Below, piece after piece: positions 11,074-21,100 of a stretch of DNA of 64,000 nucleotides. How positions within the stretch are numbered: position 1 is the first letter of the stretch; the number at the start of each line of letters is the position of its first letter. Source of the DNA: Vibrio qingdaonensis. Its GTDB lineage: Bacteria > Pseudomonadota > Gammaproteobacteria > Enterobacterales > Vibrionaceae. The notes under the pieces were generated by a model. That model saw only the letters and a program-made list of their open reading frames with translations, made no database searches and had not been told where the DNA came from. Made by a program: the position numbers and the translations under genes. Where the stretch lies: the NCBI RefSeq assembly GCF_026191675.1, contig NZ_JAKRRY010000003.1:124001-188000 (forward strand), in the 5' to 3' direction.

Positions 11074-12535
11074 CAGTGACCTTAGCCTTGTTGGTGATTT
11101 TTATTTGATAGCCATCTTCTTGGAGGTTAGGAATAAAATCAACAAAGTTCTGGATACTGTCTAGCGTATCTTCGGTGTAATGCGAGACGTATAACAGTTG
11201 GCTAAGGTTCTCTTTGGCAATCATGTTGAGCGCGTTCATAACCAGTTTTCTACCAAGGTAATCAAGTCCTTGATACGGTTCATCTAGAATGAGAATAGTC
11301 GGTTGTTTTATAATGGCTCGGGCAATTAATAGTAGCCGTTGTTGGCTGTATTCAAGCGCCTTAAATGAGGATTGGGCAAGGTGTGCCATGTGCAGTAAGG
11401 TCAACCATTCTTTTGCGGTATCAATTTGTTTTTTTGTGGGCTTATCGTAGAGCCCTATCGAGTCAAAAAAGCCAGAGAGCAATACATCAAGCGCATTGCA
11501 ACTGACTCGATATTGCAAGTGTAGTGAGGATGACACCATCCCAGTATGTTGTTTGATGTCCCACACGGTTTCACCACTGCCGCGTTTCATGCCATAAATT
11601 TGAATATCGTTGCTGTAACACTGTGGGTGGTCGCCAAAAATCAGACCCAGCAGGGTACTTTTCCCACATCCATTAGGGCCTCGGACTTGCCAGTGCTCAC
11701 CATGATTGATCTGCCAATTAACATTGGAAAATATCTTTTGGTCAACGTATTCGACACAACCATTGGTAATTTGAATGAGCGGGTCACTAAATGCAGAGGT
11801 ATGTTGGTGCTTACGGATTAATTCCATCCACTGTTCACTCTGAATCGCGGATTGAGACAGCAATTGGGCGATCAGGGGATGGCAGGCCCATTGCTGGTAA
11901 CTGAGTTCTTCTTTTAGTGTCCCGTTTTCAAATAAGGCAATATGATTAACCCACGTTGGAATTTCATCTTCTCGTGAGGTAATGAGAATGAGTTGTACAT
12001 GAGCGGAGAGATCGTAAAGGTAGTCGGCGAGTATTTTTCTGTGGGCATGATCGAGACCAACAAAAGGCTCATCAAGGACGAGGACTTGTGGCGAAGAGGA
12101 GAGTGCACGAGCCAACATCACGCGACGAGTTTCACCGGTTGAAAGCTGTTTGAAGCCGCGGTCCTTTAAGTGCAGTAAGTCTAACTCCTGCAGCAGCTGC
12201 TCTATGATCACGGGGTTGTCGCACTGTTCAGAAATCAGCTGTATCACACTCCGGCCATGATCGATTCTGTCTAAGAAGTCAGTGTCATCGTTGGCATGTT
12301 CTAATTCGAGCAGTCGTTGTTGTTCGGCCAGTGAGACCTGAGCAATGTGGCAGTGGTTGGTATCGACACTGCCCGTATTAGGCTCGATTTCTTGACAGAG
12401 TAGATCTCCAATCACGGACCCAACATTACCTTGGGTCTCAAAGACACCCCAGTGCTCTTTATGCTTAAGTTGCCAAAAAGGAATACATAGCGTTTGAGAT
12501 TGATTGAATTGAACTTGATTGAACGTGATCGCCAT
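11066..12535 (-). CDS. modF: ModF-type duplicated ABC ATPase with a degenerate first site
   Basis: Soluble tandem ABC ATPase, 489 residues, resembling E. coli ModF (photorepair-associated PhrA), whose role is poorly defined. NBD1 keeps the signature LSTGE (131-135) and Walker B VLVLDEP (151-157). Its Walker A position reads ETQGNVGS (33-40), lacking the lysine and two glycines. NBD2 has an intact Walker A GPNGCGKST (286-294) and Walker B ILILDEP (414-420), but its signature is LEYSQ (394-398) instead of LSxGQ. One composite site therefore looks canonical and the other dead. No membrane partner gene or molybdate operon is adjacent. The flavodoxin-like gene overlaps its 3' end. Confidence 0.85.
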   Translation of the reverse strand: MAITFNQVQFNQSQTLCIPFWQLKHKEHWGVFETQGNVGSVIGDLLCQEIEPNTGSVDTNHCHIAQVSLAEQQRLLELEHANDDTDFLDRIDHGRSVIQLISEQCDNPVIIEQLLQELDLLHLKDRGFKQLSTGETRRVMLARALSSSPQVLVLDEPFVGLDHAHRKILADYLYDLSAHVQLILITSREDEIPTWVNHIALFENGTLKEELSYQQWACHPLIAQLLSQSAIQSEQWMELIRKHQHTSAFSDPLIQITNGCVEYVDQKIFSNVNWQINHGEHWQVRGPNGCGKSTLLGLIFGDHPQCYSNDIQIYGMKRGSGETVWDIKQHTGMVSSSLHLQYRVSCNALDVLLSGFFDSIGLYDKPTKKQIDTAKEWLTLLHMAHLAQSSFKALEYSQQRLLLIARAIIKQPTILILDEPYQGLDYLGRKLVMNALNMIAKENLSQLLYVSHYTEDTLDSIQNFVDFIPNLQEDGYQIKITNKAKVTDE

Positions 12536-12632
12536 GAGATCTCCTTATCTCGAATAAATCCATCTTTCCGCATTACTTGAATAAAAAACGGTCAGGTATT
12601 CAACATACTAGAGCAATAAGGAAAATTGAAGT

Positions 12633-12668
12633 ATGAATGTCAGAGAATGGCGCAACTCTGACATTCAT
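12633..12668. repeat. 13-bp perfect inverted repeat between the TRIC and modF genes
   Basis: ATGAATGTCAGAG (12633-12645) and its exact complement (12656-12668) flank a 10-nt loop. It lies 15 bp past the 3' end of the TRIC gene and about 100 bp upstream of modF. There is no strong T-run on either side, so it may be a 3'-end hairpin of the mtnN-cbiB-btuF-TRIC transcript or an operator for modF. Confidence 0.65.
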
Positions 12669-12682
12669 ATTGTGAGAACGGG

Positions 12683-13291
12683 CTATTTATCGAGTGCAAA
12701 CGTTGGTAGAGAGAGTTGCCAGCGAATGGCACCAAGCCGAATGATGAGCGTGGTAATGACACAACTTAAAAAGGCACTTTCTGGCGTCGCACCGAGCATG
12801 AGCGTCGTGGTGTAAAAGGCTCCGCCAATAATACAGGCAGTCGCGTAGACTTCGCGGCGTAAAATCATCGGAATTTCTCGGGCGAGGACATCTCGAATAA
12901 TACCGCCGCCACAGCCTGTTATCACCCCCATAATAATGGCGACTAAGGCCGAGTCTTGATAATTCAGTGCTTTCTCTACTCCGATACCAACAAAAACGGC
13001 CAGTCCGATAGCATCTGAGACAGGGAGTACCCACCATGGCAGTCGGCGAGGGTGTCTGATGAGCATCATCGTGAGTAAGCATGTGACAATAATGACCCAT
13101 AGGTAGGTGGTATCGGTGATCCAGAAGACGGGTGTCGCGCCCAACGACATATCTCGGATGGTGCCACCACCGATTGCAGTGACGCTGCCCAATACCATAA
13201 CGCCAAAAGGATCCATCCTTAGTCTTCCTGCGAGAATCACGCCTGATATCGCAAATACCATTGTGCCGAATAGATCGACTAAATAGAGCAT
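12683..13291 (-). CDS. TRIC/UPF0126-family membrane protein (YadS-like)
   Basis: Inner-membrane protein of the prokaryotic TRIC (trimeric intracellular cation) channel family, formerly UPF0126. It has about 202 residues and seven predicted hydrophobic segments. The two family repeats are visible as AIGGGTIRDMSLG (about residues 40-52) and GCGGGIIRDVLAREIPMIL. Monovalent-cation conduction is known for bacterial TRIC homologues and is inferred here. ATG at 13291 is preferred; a GTG at 13300 would add three residues. In E. coli the homologue yadS follows btuF and mtn, so this is a conserved cluster. Confidence 0.87.
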   Translation of the reverse strand: MLYLVDLFGTMVFAISGVILAGRLRMDPFGVMVLGSVTAIGGGTIRDMSLGATPVFWITDTTYLWVIIVTCLLTMMLIRHPRRLPWWVLPVSDAIGLAVFVGIGVEKALNYQDSALVAIIMGVITGCGGGIIRDVLAREIPMILRREVYATACIIGGAFYTTTLMLGATPESAFLSCVITTLIIRLGAIRWQLSLPTFALDK

Positions 13292-13398
13292 GGAGTCCAC
13301 GTTAAATACTCATTGAAAAATGTCTTATTAAAAGTGCGGCAATTTTACGGTAATTATAGACGCTTCGCACCTGATCTTGTCATAGTGCGAGCGAATTC

Positions 13399-14220
13399 TT
13401 ATTGAGACTGCCTAACGGTATCGAAATGCTGGCAAACTTGTTCGATGGCCAACAAAGTACGGGGGGTTGGTCGGTTGAGCCAGTCAGACGTCAGTGTCCA
13501 CATATGCTTTTTCTCGACAGCGGGGAGTTCTGCAGACCACTTCTGCCACATACCGCCATCTTTAATGGCGTGCTCTGACGTGAAAATAGCGTCTGGTTGG
13601 CGAACAATAATTTGCTCTGGGCTGACCTGAGGGTAAGGTGCTTTACTGTTGGCAAAGATATTTTCCCCGCCGCAGAAGCGAAAGACTTCACTTGGCCAGC
13701 TGCCTTGTGCCAGAGTAATGATTGGTTTTTCACTCAGTTGATAAAAATAACGAACGGGTTTATCGGTTTGTGAGGCTGATTTTAGCGAGTCTAATCGTTG
13801 TCGAAAATCGGCGGCAGCGCTTTGGCCGATAGTAGGGTCGTTAGCATAAGCACTGAGCGCTTCGATATTATCAGCGATATTCTCAAGTGTTTTGGTTTTT
13901 GAATAGACAAGGTTAAAGCCAAGTTGGCGAAGTTTATCTAACTCACGGGCAGGGTTCCCTGCTGGCCAAACGAGTATTAAGTCAGGTTGCAGTGCGACGA
14001 TACGTTCGAGTTTAATGCCTTGATAGTTAGCCACACGCTCGAGTTTTTTTGCCGCTTCCGGATAGTCACTGTATTCACTAACAGCAATGAGTTGTTCGCC
14101 TAAGCCTGCCGCATAAGCCAGTTCAGTGGCGTGAGGGGCAAGGCTAATGACTCGCTGTGCTGTGGCTAGTGCAGGTGAGGAAAGGCACGCCATAATCATG
14201 ACTGCCAGAATATGTTTCAT
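13399..14220 (-). CDS. btuF: Vitamin B12 ABC transporter substrate-binding protein
   Basis: Periplasmic binding protein that passes cobalamin to BtuCD. A cleavable signal peptide (about residues 1-20, [20 protein letters not shown]) is followed by the class III binding-protein fold. [17 protein letters not shown] opens lobe 1, and a long helix linker and lobe 2 ending near HFDTV follow. The 273-residue length is normal for BtuF. It starts 3 bp after cbiB, so the two are surely co-transcribed. btuCD is not in this window. An iron-chelate receptor of the same fold is the alternative, but the cobamide context favours BtuF. Confidence 0.88.
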   Translation of the reverse strand: MKHILAVMIMACLSSPALATAQRVISLAPHATELAYAAGLGEQLIAVSEYSDYPEAAKKLERVANYQGIKLERIVALQPDLILVWPAGNPARELDKLRQLGFNLVYSKTKTLENIADNIEALSAYANDPTIGQSAAADFRQRLDSLKSASQTDKPVRYFYQLSEKPIITLAQGSWPSEVFRFCGGENIFANSKAPYPQVSPEQIIVRQPDAIFTSEHAIKDGGMWQKWSAELPAVEKKHMWTLTSDWLNRPTPRTLLAIEQVCQHFDTVRQSQ

Positions 14221-14223
14221 CGA

Positions 14224-15177
14224 TTAAAATCCTTTATGAATCATCATCATGATGGTGCTTTGTAGCATTAACCAAATATAGATCCGCCACGCGATATCTT
14301 TCTGTAAGACGGCGAGGTGATACGCCGATGGGACTATTTTCCCGCCAATTCGGGCGCGTTGATACTTCGTTGAGTCGTACATCGCAGGCCCACCGAACGA
14401 AAGCCCAAACTTGTTTGCGTACCCACATAGCAGCCAATTGGTGATTGGGTTGTGCCAAGTCCGGCTTTGTTCTATGGCTGAAGTAATACTTTGTCGTGAT
14501 GCGCCTATCATGATAAGCAGTGCGAACAGTTTTTGTGGTGCGGCATCAAGCAAGGAAAAGGCGACAAGAGCAGGCTTACCAAAATGTTGATAGTGAGGTT
14601 GAGCAGGGCTCCAACTGCGGGCTAATTCCATCGCCAATCGGTAGATGAGCGCGCCGATTCCACCAAGCAGACCATACCAAAACAGCACGCCAATGACGCG
14701 TCGAGAGTAGCCCAATATGAGTGTTTCTGCGGAGGCTTTACCTAATCCAATCAAAGACAAAGGTGATGTTTCTCTATTTACACTCGTTTGTAATGTGGTG
14801 CGCACATAGGCTTTATCTTCTTTGGATAAACCGCGTATGAGCAGCTGCGTTAAGGTCTCATTGCCTCGCCAGTCCAATGCTAAAAGTAGCAGTGCTAGTT
14901 GATAAAACTGCGCTTGCCAAGCCAATGATTGCATGGCGAGTAATACTGCAATGGTAGGAAGGATAAAAAGTGCCCATGCTAGCAATCCGGAAAACGCTTG
15001 TTGGGGCGCGGTGCTAGTTGGCTGATTGACTTTACCTGCGACGGCTATCGCTAAGCGCCGCCAGTAATAAATAGGGTGAGCACTTTGGGGAATAGGAATC
15101 AACAGGTGAAAAATAAGTGCGCCCCACATCACGAGAAGCGCACCATTGGCATAGAAACTCTCTAGAAAAGAGTTCAT
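14224..15177 (-). CDS. cbiB: CobD/CbiB family adenosylcobinamide-phosphate synthase
   Basis: Integral membrane enzyme that attaches aminopropanol (phosphate) to adenosylcobyric acid, a late step of cobamide synthesis. The 317-residue protein has several membrane segments and the family signature region KASAETLILGYSRRVIGVLFWY-LLGG. It also has AVLQKDIAWRIY near the C-terminus and a motif resembling the FGGPAMY loop seen in CbiB. No other corrin-ring genes are present here, which fits salvage rather than full de novo synthesis. It lies between mtnN (95 bp away) and btuF (3 bp). Confidence 0.85.
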   Translation of the reverse strand: MNSFLESFYANGALLVMWGALIFHLLIPIPQSAHPIYYWRRLAIAVAGKVNQPTSTAPQQAFSGLLAWALFILPTIAVLLAMQSLAWQAQFYQLALLLLALDWRGNETLTQLLIRGLSKEDKAYVRTTLQTSVNRETSPLSLIGLGKASAETLILGYSRRVIGVLFWYGLLGGIGALIYRLAMELARSWSPAQPHYQHFGKPALVAFSLLDAAPQKLFALLIMIGASRQSITSAIEQSRTWHNPITNWLLCGYANKFGLSFGGPAMYDSTKYQRARIGGKIVPSAYHLAVLQKDIAWRIYIWLMLQSTIMMMIHKGF

Positions 15178-15272
15178 TAACGAATCCTTGTTATTCTAAT
15201 TAACTCGTCCTTGCAATTTGGTTCTTGTTATCAAATCTTTGTTGACAGCAGAACCCAAGATCAAGCTTGAGC

Positions 15273-15968
15273 TTATTTGAGTAAGCTGACCATTTTCACA
15301 ACCATTTCAGATGAGCTTTGTGCTGCTAATGGTAGAAATTCTTCAAAGCTCATTGGTGATTCTTTATCGGCAACATCAGAAATCGCACGAACAACCACAA
15401 ACGGCGTGTTGAATTGATGACAAGTTTGAGCAATCGCAGACGCTTCCATCTCAACCGCAATGACGCCAGGGAAGTTAGCGCGGATCGCTGCTTGGCGCTC
15501 TGGGCGACATACAAATTCGTCACCAGTACAGATAAGACCACGTACCGCGTGTTTATCTTGCATCTGAGCCAGCGCTTGTTCAGCAATGTCCATTAGCTTT
15601 TTATCAGCAGTGAATGCCGCTGGTTGACCTGCCATTTGTCCGATTTCGTAGCCAAAAGCCGTGACGTCAGCATCGTGGTGACGAACTTCAGTTGAGATAA
15701 CCACATCACCTAGGTTAAGCGATGATTCAAAGCCACCTGCAGAACCGGTGTTGATAACGACGTCAGGTTGATAGTCACTAAGAAGAACCGTGGTGCCAAC
15801 CGCTGCTGCCACTTTACCGATACCCGATTGAAGTAACACAACGTCTGCACCATTGAGTTGTCCCGTGAAAAAGGTACAGCCGCCTTTTTTCACTTCGACT
15901 AAATTTTCTAGAGCAGATTTAAGGATAGAAACTTCTTGTTCCATTGCGCCAATTACGCCGATTTTCAT
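15273..15968 (-). CDS. mtnN: 5'-methylthioadenosine/S-adenosylhomocysteine nucleosidase
   Basis: Cleaves MTA and SAH to adenine plus methylthioribose or S-ribosylhomocysteine, recycling SAM by-products and feeding LuxS/AI-2 synthesis. The 231 residues match the family. The motif IGAMEQEV carries the catalytic Glu near residue 12, GSAGG and [10 protein letters not shown] bind the nucleoside, and RAISDVAD holds the catalytic Asp near residue 197. It is the first gene of the minus-strand cluster with cbiB and btuF, linking SAM salvage to cobamide supply. Confidence 0.96.
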   Translation of the reverse strand: MKIGVIGAMEQEVSILKSALENLVEVKKGGCTFFTGQLNGADVVLLQSGIGKVAAAVGTTVLLSDYQPDVVINTGSAGGFESSLNLGDVVISTEVRHHDADVTAFGYEIGQMAGQPAAFTADKKLMDIAEQALAQMQDKHAVRGLICTGDEFVCRPERQAAIRANFPGVIAVEMEASAIAQTCHQFNTPFVVVRAISDVADKESPMSFEEFLPLAAQSSSEMVVKMVSLLK

Positions 15969-16076
15969 AGAGACTCTCTCAAGTTGGAAAACGTATTCGG
16001 CGTGCAGTATAGCAATAGTCTTGGTTCACCCCAACTATCTTCTATCAGCCTATTTACCTTCGCTTACCTCTTACAA

Positions 16077-16511
16077 TCAAGGTTGTACTATGAGACCCGT
16101 TTCGATGAGTTTGGCTCTAAATGCTTCGACTCGCTTTCTATTCACCTTGAAATCGTAGTAGCCGATACGAGCTTCTGAGCGCACGAGTAGCTGGCCGTCT
16201 TCGATTTTTAATTCCATATCGTCAACATAGCGAAAGACTTTCGATTTATATTCTATGCGTAGGTAGTTACCTTCTTTTGCGGCCACGCTTGAACGAGGAA
16301 AGCTTAACGCGACGGTTTCTATTTGGTCAATATTCGTGCCGTTGGTGAGTTCAAATGGCGCAATATTGAAGTCTTCACGGTCATCTTGAGTGGAGACACA
16401 GCGAGGGCTGTCACCACATGGTAGATGGGAACGGTCGGTCATAGTAGTAGTCCCTGCACCGCATGCGGTGAGTAATAAAAGAGAGAGGGAGACGATAGTG
16501 ATGTTGTTCAT
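16077..16511 (-). CDS. DUF1499-family lipoprotein
   Basis: Predicted lipoprotein of 144 residues with unknown function. The N-terminus is a signal peptide with lipobox LTAC (cysteine near residue 17). The DUF1499 pattern follows: PCGDSPRCVSTQ-D near residues 31-43 and the C-terminal stretch FRYVDDMELKI...RSEARIGYYDFKVNRKRVEAFR. It stands alone between mtnN and gltD1 on the same strand as both. Family membership is by recall of the motif. Confidence 0.8.
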   Translation of the reverse strand: MNNITIVSLSLLLLTACGAGTTTMTDRSHLPCGDSPRCVSTQDDREDFNIAPFELTNGTNIDQIETVALSFPRSSVAAKEGNYLRIEYKSKVFRYVDDMELKIEDGQLLVRSEARIGYYDFKVNRKRVEAFRAKLIETGLIVQP

Positions 16512-16621
16512 TAATCTTCCTTGTCATGCATGGTCTTTCGTGAGTGCACGTTGAGTGTATAGACACTGCCAATACTCACTTTATGTCGTGATGGTTAACA
16601 CTGACAAGTCGCAACGTTAAG

Positions 16622-16645
16622 GTCACCCTTGCTTTCAAGGGTGAC
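16622..16645 (-). terminator. Hairpin after gltD1 (weak terminator candidate)
   Basis: A 9-bp perfect stem (16622-16630 with 16637-16645) with a 6-nt loop lies 27 bp downstream of the gltD1 stop. It lacks a clear U-tract in the direction of transcription, so it may be an mRNA 3'-end stabiliser rather than an intrinsic terminator. Confidence 0.45.
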
Positions 16646-16671
16646 GACAGTAGTACGTGTTAACAAAGCAT

Positions 16672-18102
<1,431 letters not shown>

Positions 18103-21100
18103 TTATTGGGCTTGAACGCGCAGTTCGGCGGCGCTTCGGCTTTGGTGACCCAGCAGCGTACGCAAATCCGCAGCTTTTGGTTTAACTAGGTAGAATTTCG
18201 GAATCCATTCATCAAAATTCGCTAGAATATTCTCGGCGTGCACCGACCCCGTTTCTTCAAGGTGCTCTGCAATTAGACCTCTTAAATGTTCTTGGTGAAT
18301 GTAAAGGTCAGCCAGAGCAAGCGCTTCAACAGATTCTTCGTTGACGCGACCATTGAAGTCTTCATTCGCGTCAAGAACATAAGCAAATCCGCCGGTCATA
18401 CCAGCACCAAAGTTCACGCCTGTTGATCCTAAGATAGCGACAATACCTCCAGTCATGTATTCACAGGCATTATCTCCCGCCCCTTCTATTACCGTGATGG
18501 TGCCAGAATTACGTACACCAAAACGTTCGCCGGCTGTACCTGCCGCAAACAGTTTACCGCCAGTGGCGCCATACAGGCAGGTGTTACCAATGATAGTGGC
18601 TTCGTTACAGATAAAGGTGGTGCCGACATGAGGCTTAATGACAATTTTGCCACCCGCCATGCCTTTTCCTACGTAGTCATTCGCATCCCCAGTTAGGGTA
18701 ATATCCACCCCGCCCGCATTCCAAACCCCTAGAGACTGGCCCGCCGTTCCATCTAGGTGAAGTTGAATGGGGCTGCTTGCCATTCCTTGGTTGCCATAAC
18801 GCTTGGCAATTTCACCCGACAAGCGTGCACCGAGGGAGCGGTCTGTATTTCGTACGTTGTAAAATAAGCGGGTGGATTGTCTTTTTTCCACGGCTGTGAG
18901 TGCATCTTCTACAATTTTGCTATTGAGTTCGGCTTTATCAAACGGGTTGTTGGGTTGAGTCCAGTACAATGGGAAATTCTGTGGCGATATCGGGGCTTCC
19001 AATATTGGCGATAAATCCAGTTTACTTTGCTTGGCTGTTAACCCTTCCACTGCTTGCAGTAGGTCCGTACGTCCGATGAGATCGGTGAGTTTTTCGACAC
19101 CCAGCTGCGCTAGGAGCGAACGTACTTCATCGGCTAAGCCTGTGAAGTAGTTAACCACCATGTCTGGCAGCCCTTTAAAGTACTCTTTTCGCAAGGTTTC
19201 GTCTTGAGTCGCCACCCCTGTAGCGCAGTTGTTTAAGTGACAGATTCTTAAAAATTTACAGCCCATTGCCACCATGGGAGCTGTGCCAAACCCAAAGCTT
19301 TCCGCGCCTAAAATAGCCGCCTTCACCACATCAAGCCCTGTCTTTAATCCGCCATCAACTTGTAGGCGAATCTTATGACGTAAACTATTGGCGACTAACG
19401 CTTGTTGCGTTTCTGCAAGCCCTAACTCCCACGGGCAACCAGCGTATTTAACCGAGGTCAGCGGACTGGCTGCGGTGCCACCATCATAGCCTGAAATGGT
19501 AATAAGATCGGCGTAGGCTTTGGCAACTCCAGTGGCAATGGTCCCGACACCGGGTTCAGAAACCAGCTTGACTGAAACCAGTGCATTCGGGTTCACTTGC
19601 TTAAGGTCGAAAATAAGCTGAGCAAGATCCTCAATGGAGTAAATGTCATGATGAGGGGGAGGGGAAATTAACGTCACCCCTTGTACGGAGTAACGTAGCT
19701 TAGCGATTTCTGCGGTGACTTTATGGCCCGGTAGTTGCCCGCCTTCTCCCGGCTTGGCTCCTTGTGCCACTTTGATTTGTAGTACGTCTGCATTACATAA
19801 ATAATGCGGAGTCACCCCAAATCGCCCAGAGGCAATTTGCTTGATTCTTGAGTTTCGGTTGGTACCAAAGCGTCTTGGATCTTCTCCCCCTTCGCCTGAG
19901 TTAGAATACCCACCAAGTTGATTCATCGCCATGGCGAGCGCTTCATGTGCCTCAGGGCTTAGCGCACCAATAGACATGGCAGCAGAATCAAAACGTTTGA
20001 ATAGATCGCTAGCAGGCTCAACTTGCGATAAGGAAAGTGGAGACACAGATGTTTTCAAAGTCATGAGATCGCGCAACATGGCGACTGGGCGAGTATTCAC
20101 TTGCGTGGCAAAGGATTGATAGTCTTGTGTGTCACCCGTCTTAACGGCTTGTTGTAAGGTGCCAACCACGTCAGGGTTATAGGCATGATACTCTCCGCCG
20201 TGGACATATTTTAATAGACCACCGTGTTCGGTTGGTTTGCGTTTTGTCCAAGCTTTGCGTGATAAATTGAAAATATCTTGCTGGAAATCTTCAAAGCTCG
20301 CGCCTTGAATTCGGGCCGTCACGCCTTTGAAGCAGAGCTCAACCACGTCATCATGGAGTCCGACGGCTTCGAAAAGCTGTGAGCATCGATAGGAGGCGAT
20401 GGTTGAAATGCCCATTTTCGACATGATTTTATACAGGCCTTTATTAATGCCGTTTTGATAGTTTTGCATGGCAACGCGATAGCTTTTGTCGAGTACGCCA
20501 TCTTCGACCATTTTACTGAGTGTTTCATAGGCAAGGTAAGGGTAGACCGCCGTTGCCCCAAAGCCTAATAGAACAGCAAATTGATGAGGATCCCTTGCCG
20601 TGGCGGTTTCCACTAATAGATTGGTGTCGCAACGTACGTTGGCGTTTATCAGTTGTGTTTGTACTGCGCCAACCGCCATAGCCGCGGGAATCGGTAAGCG
20701 GCCTTTCGTGAGTTCTCGATCAGAAAGCACCAGCAACACAGTTCCGGCTTTAACCACTTCTTCCGCTCGGACACATAAATCGACAATGGCTTGCTTAAGG
20801 TCTTTTTGCTGCGGGTCAAAGTTGATGTCCAGAACGGTGTGTCGATAATGCTCTTTACTTAGGTTAAGGAGTTGCTGCATGTCTGAGTAAAGCAGAACTG
20901 GTGAGTTAAAAGCGACGCGGTAGGCATGTCCATCTGTTTCACAAAAAACATTCATCTCTTGCCCTACGCTGGTAGCCAGTGACATGACATGCTTTTCGCG
21001 TAGCGGATCGATGGGTGGGTTGGTGACTTGAGCAAACTTCTGCCTGAAGTAGTCAGTAATGAGACGCTCTTTTGAGGACAGGACTGCCATCGGCGTATCA

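Noticed and set aside
15969..16076. Cobalamin riboswitch upstream of mtnN-cbiB-btuF
   Set aside because: The spacer is about 108 bp and lacks the B12-box core.
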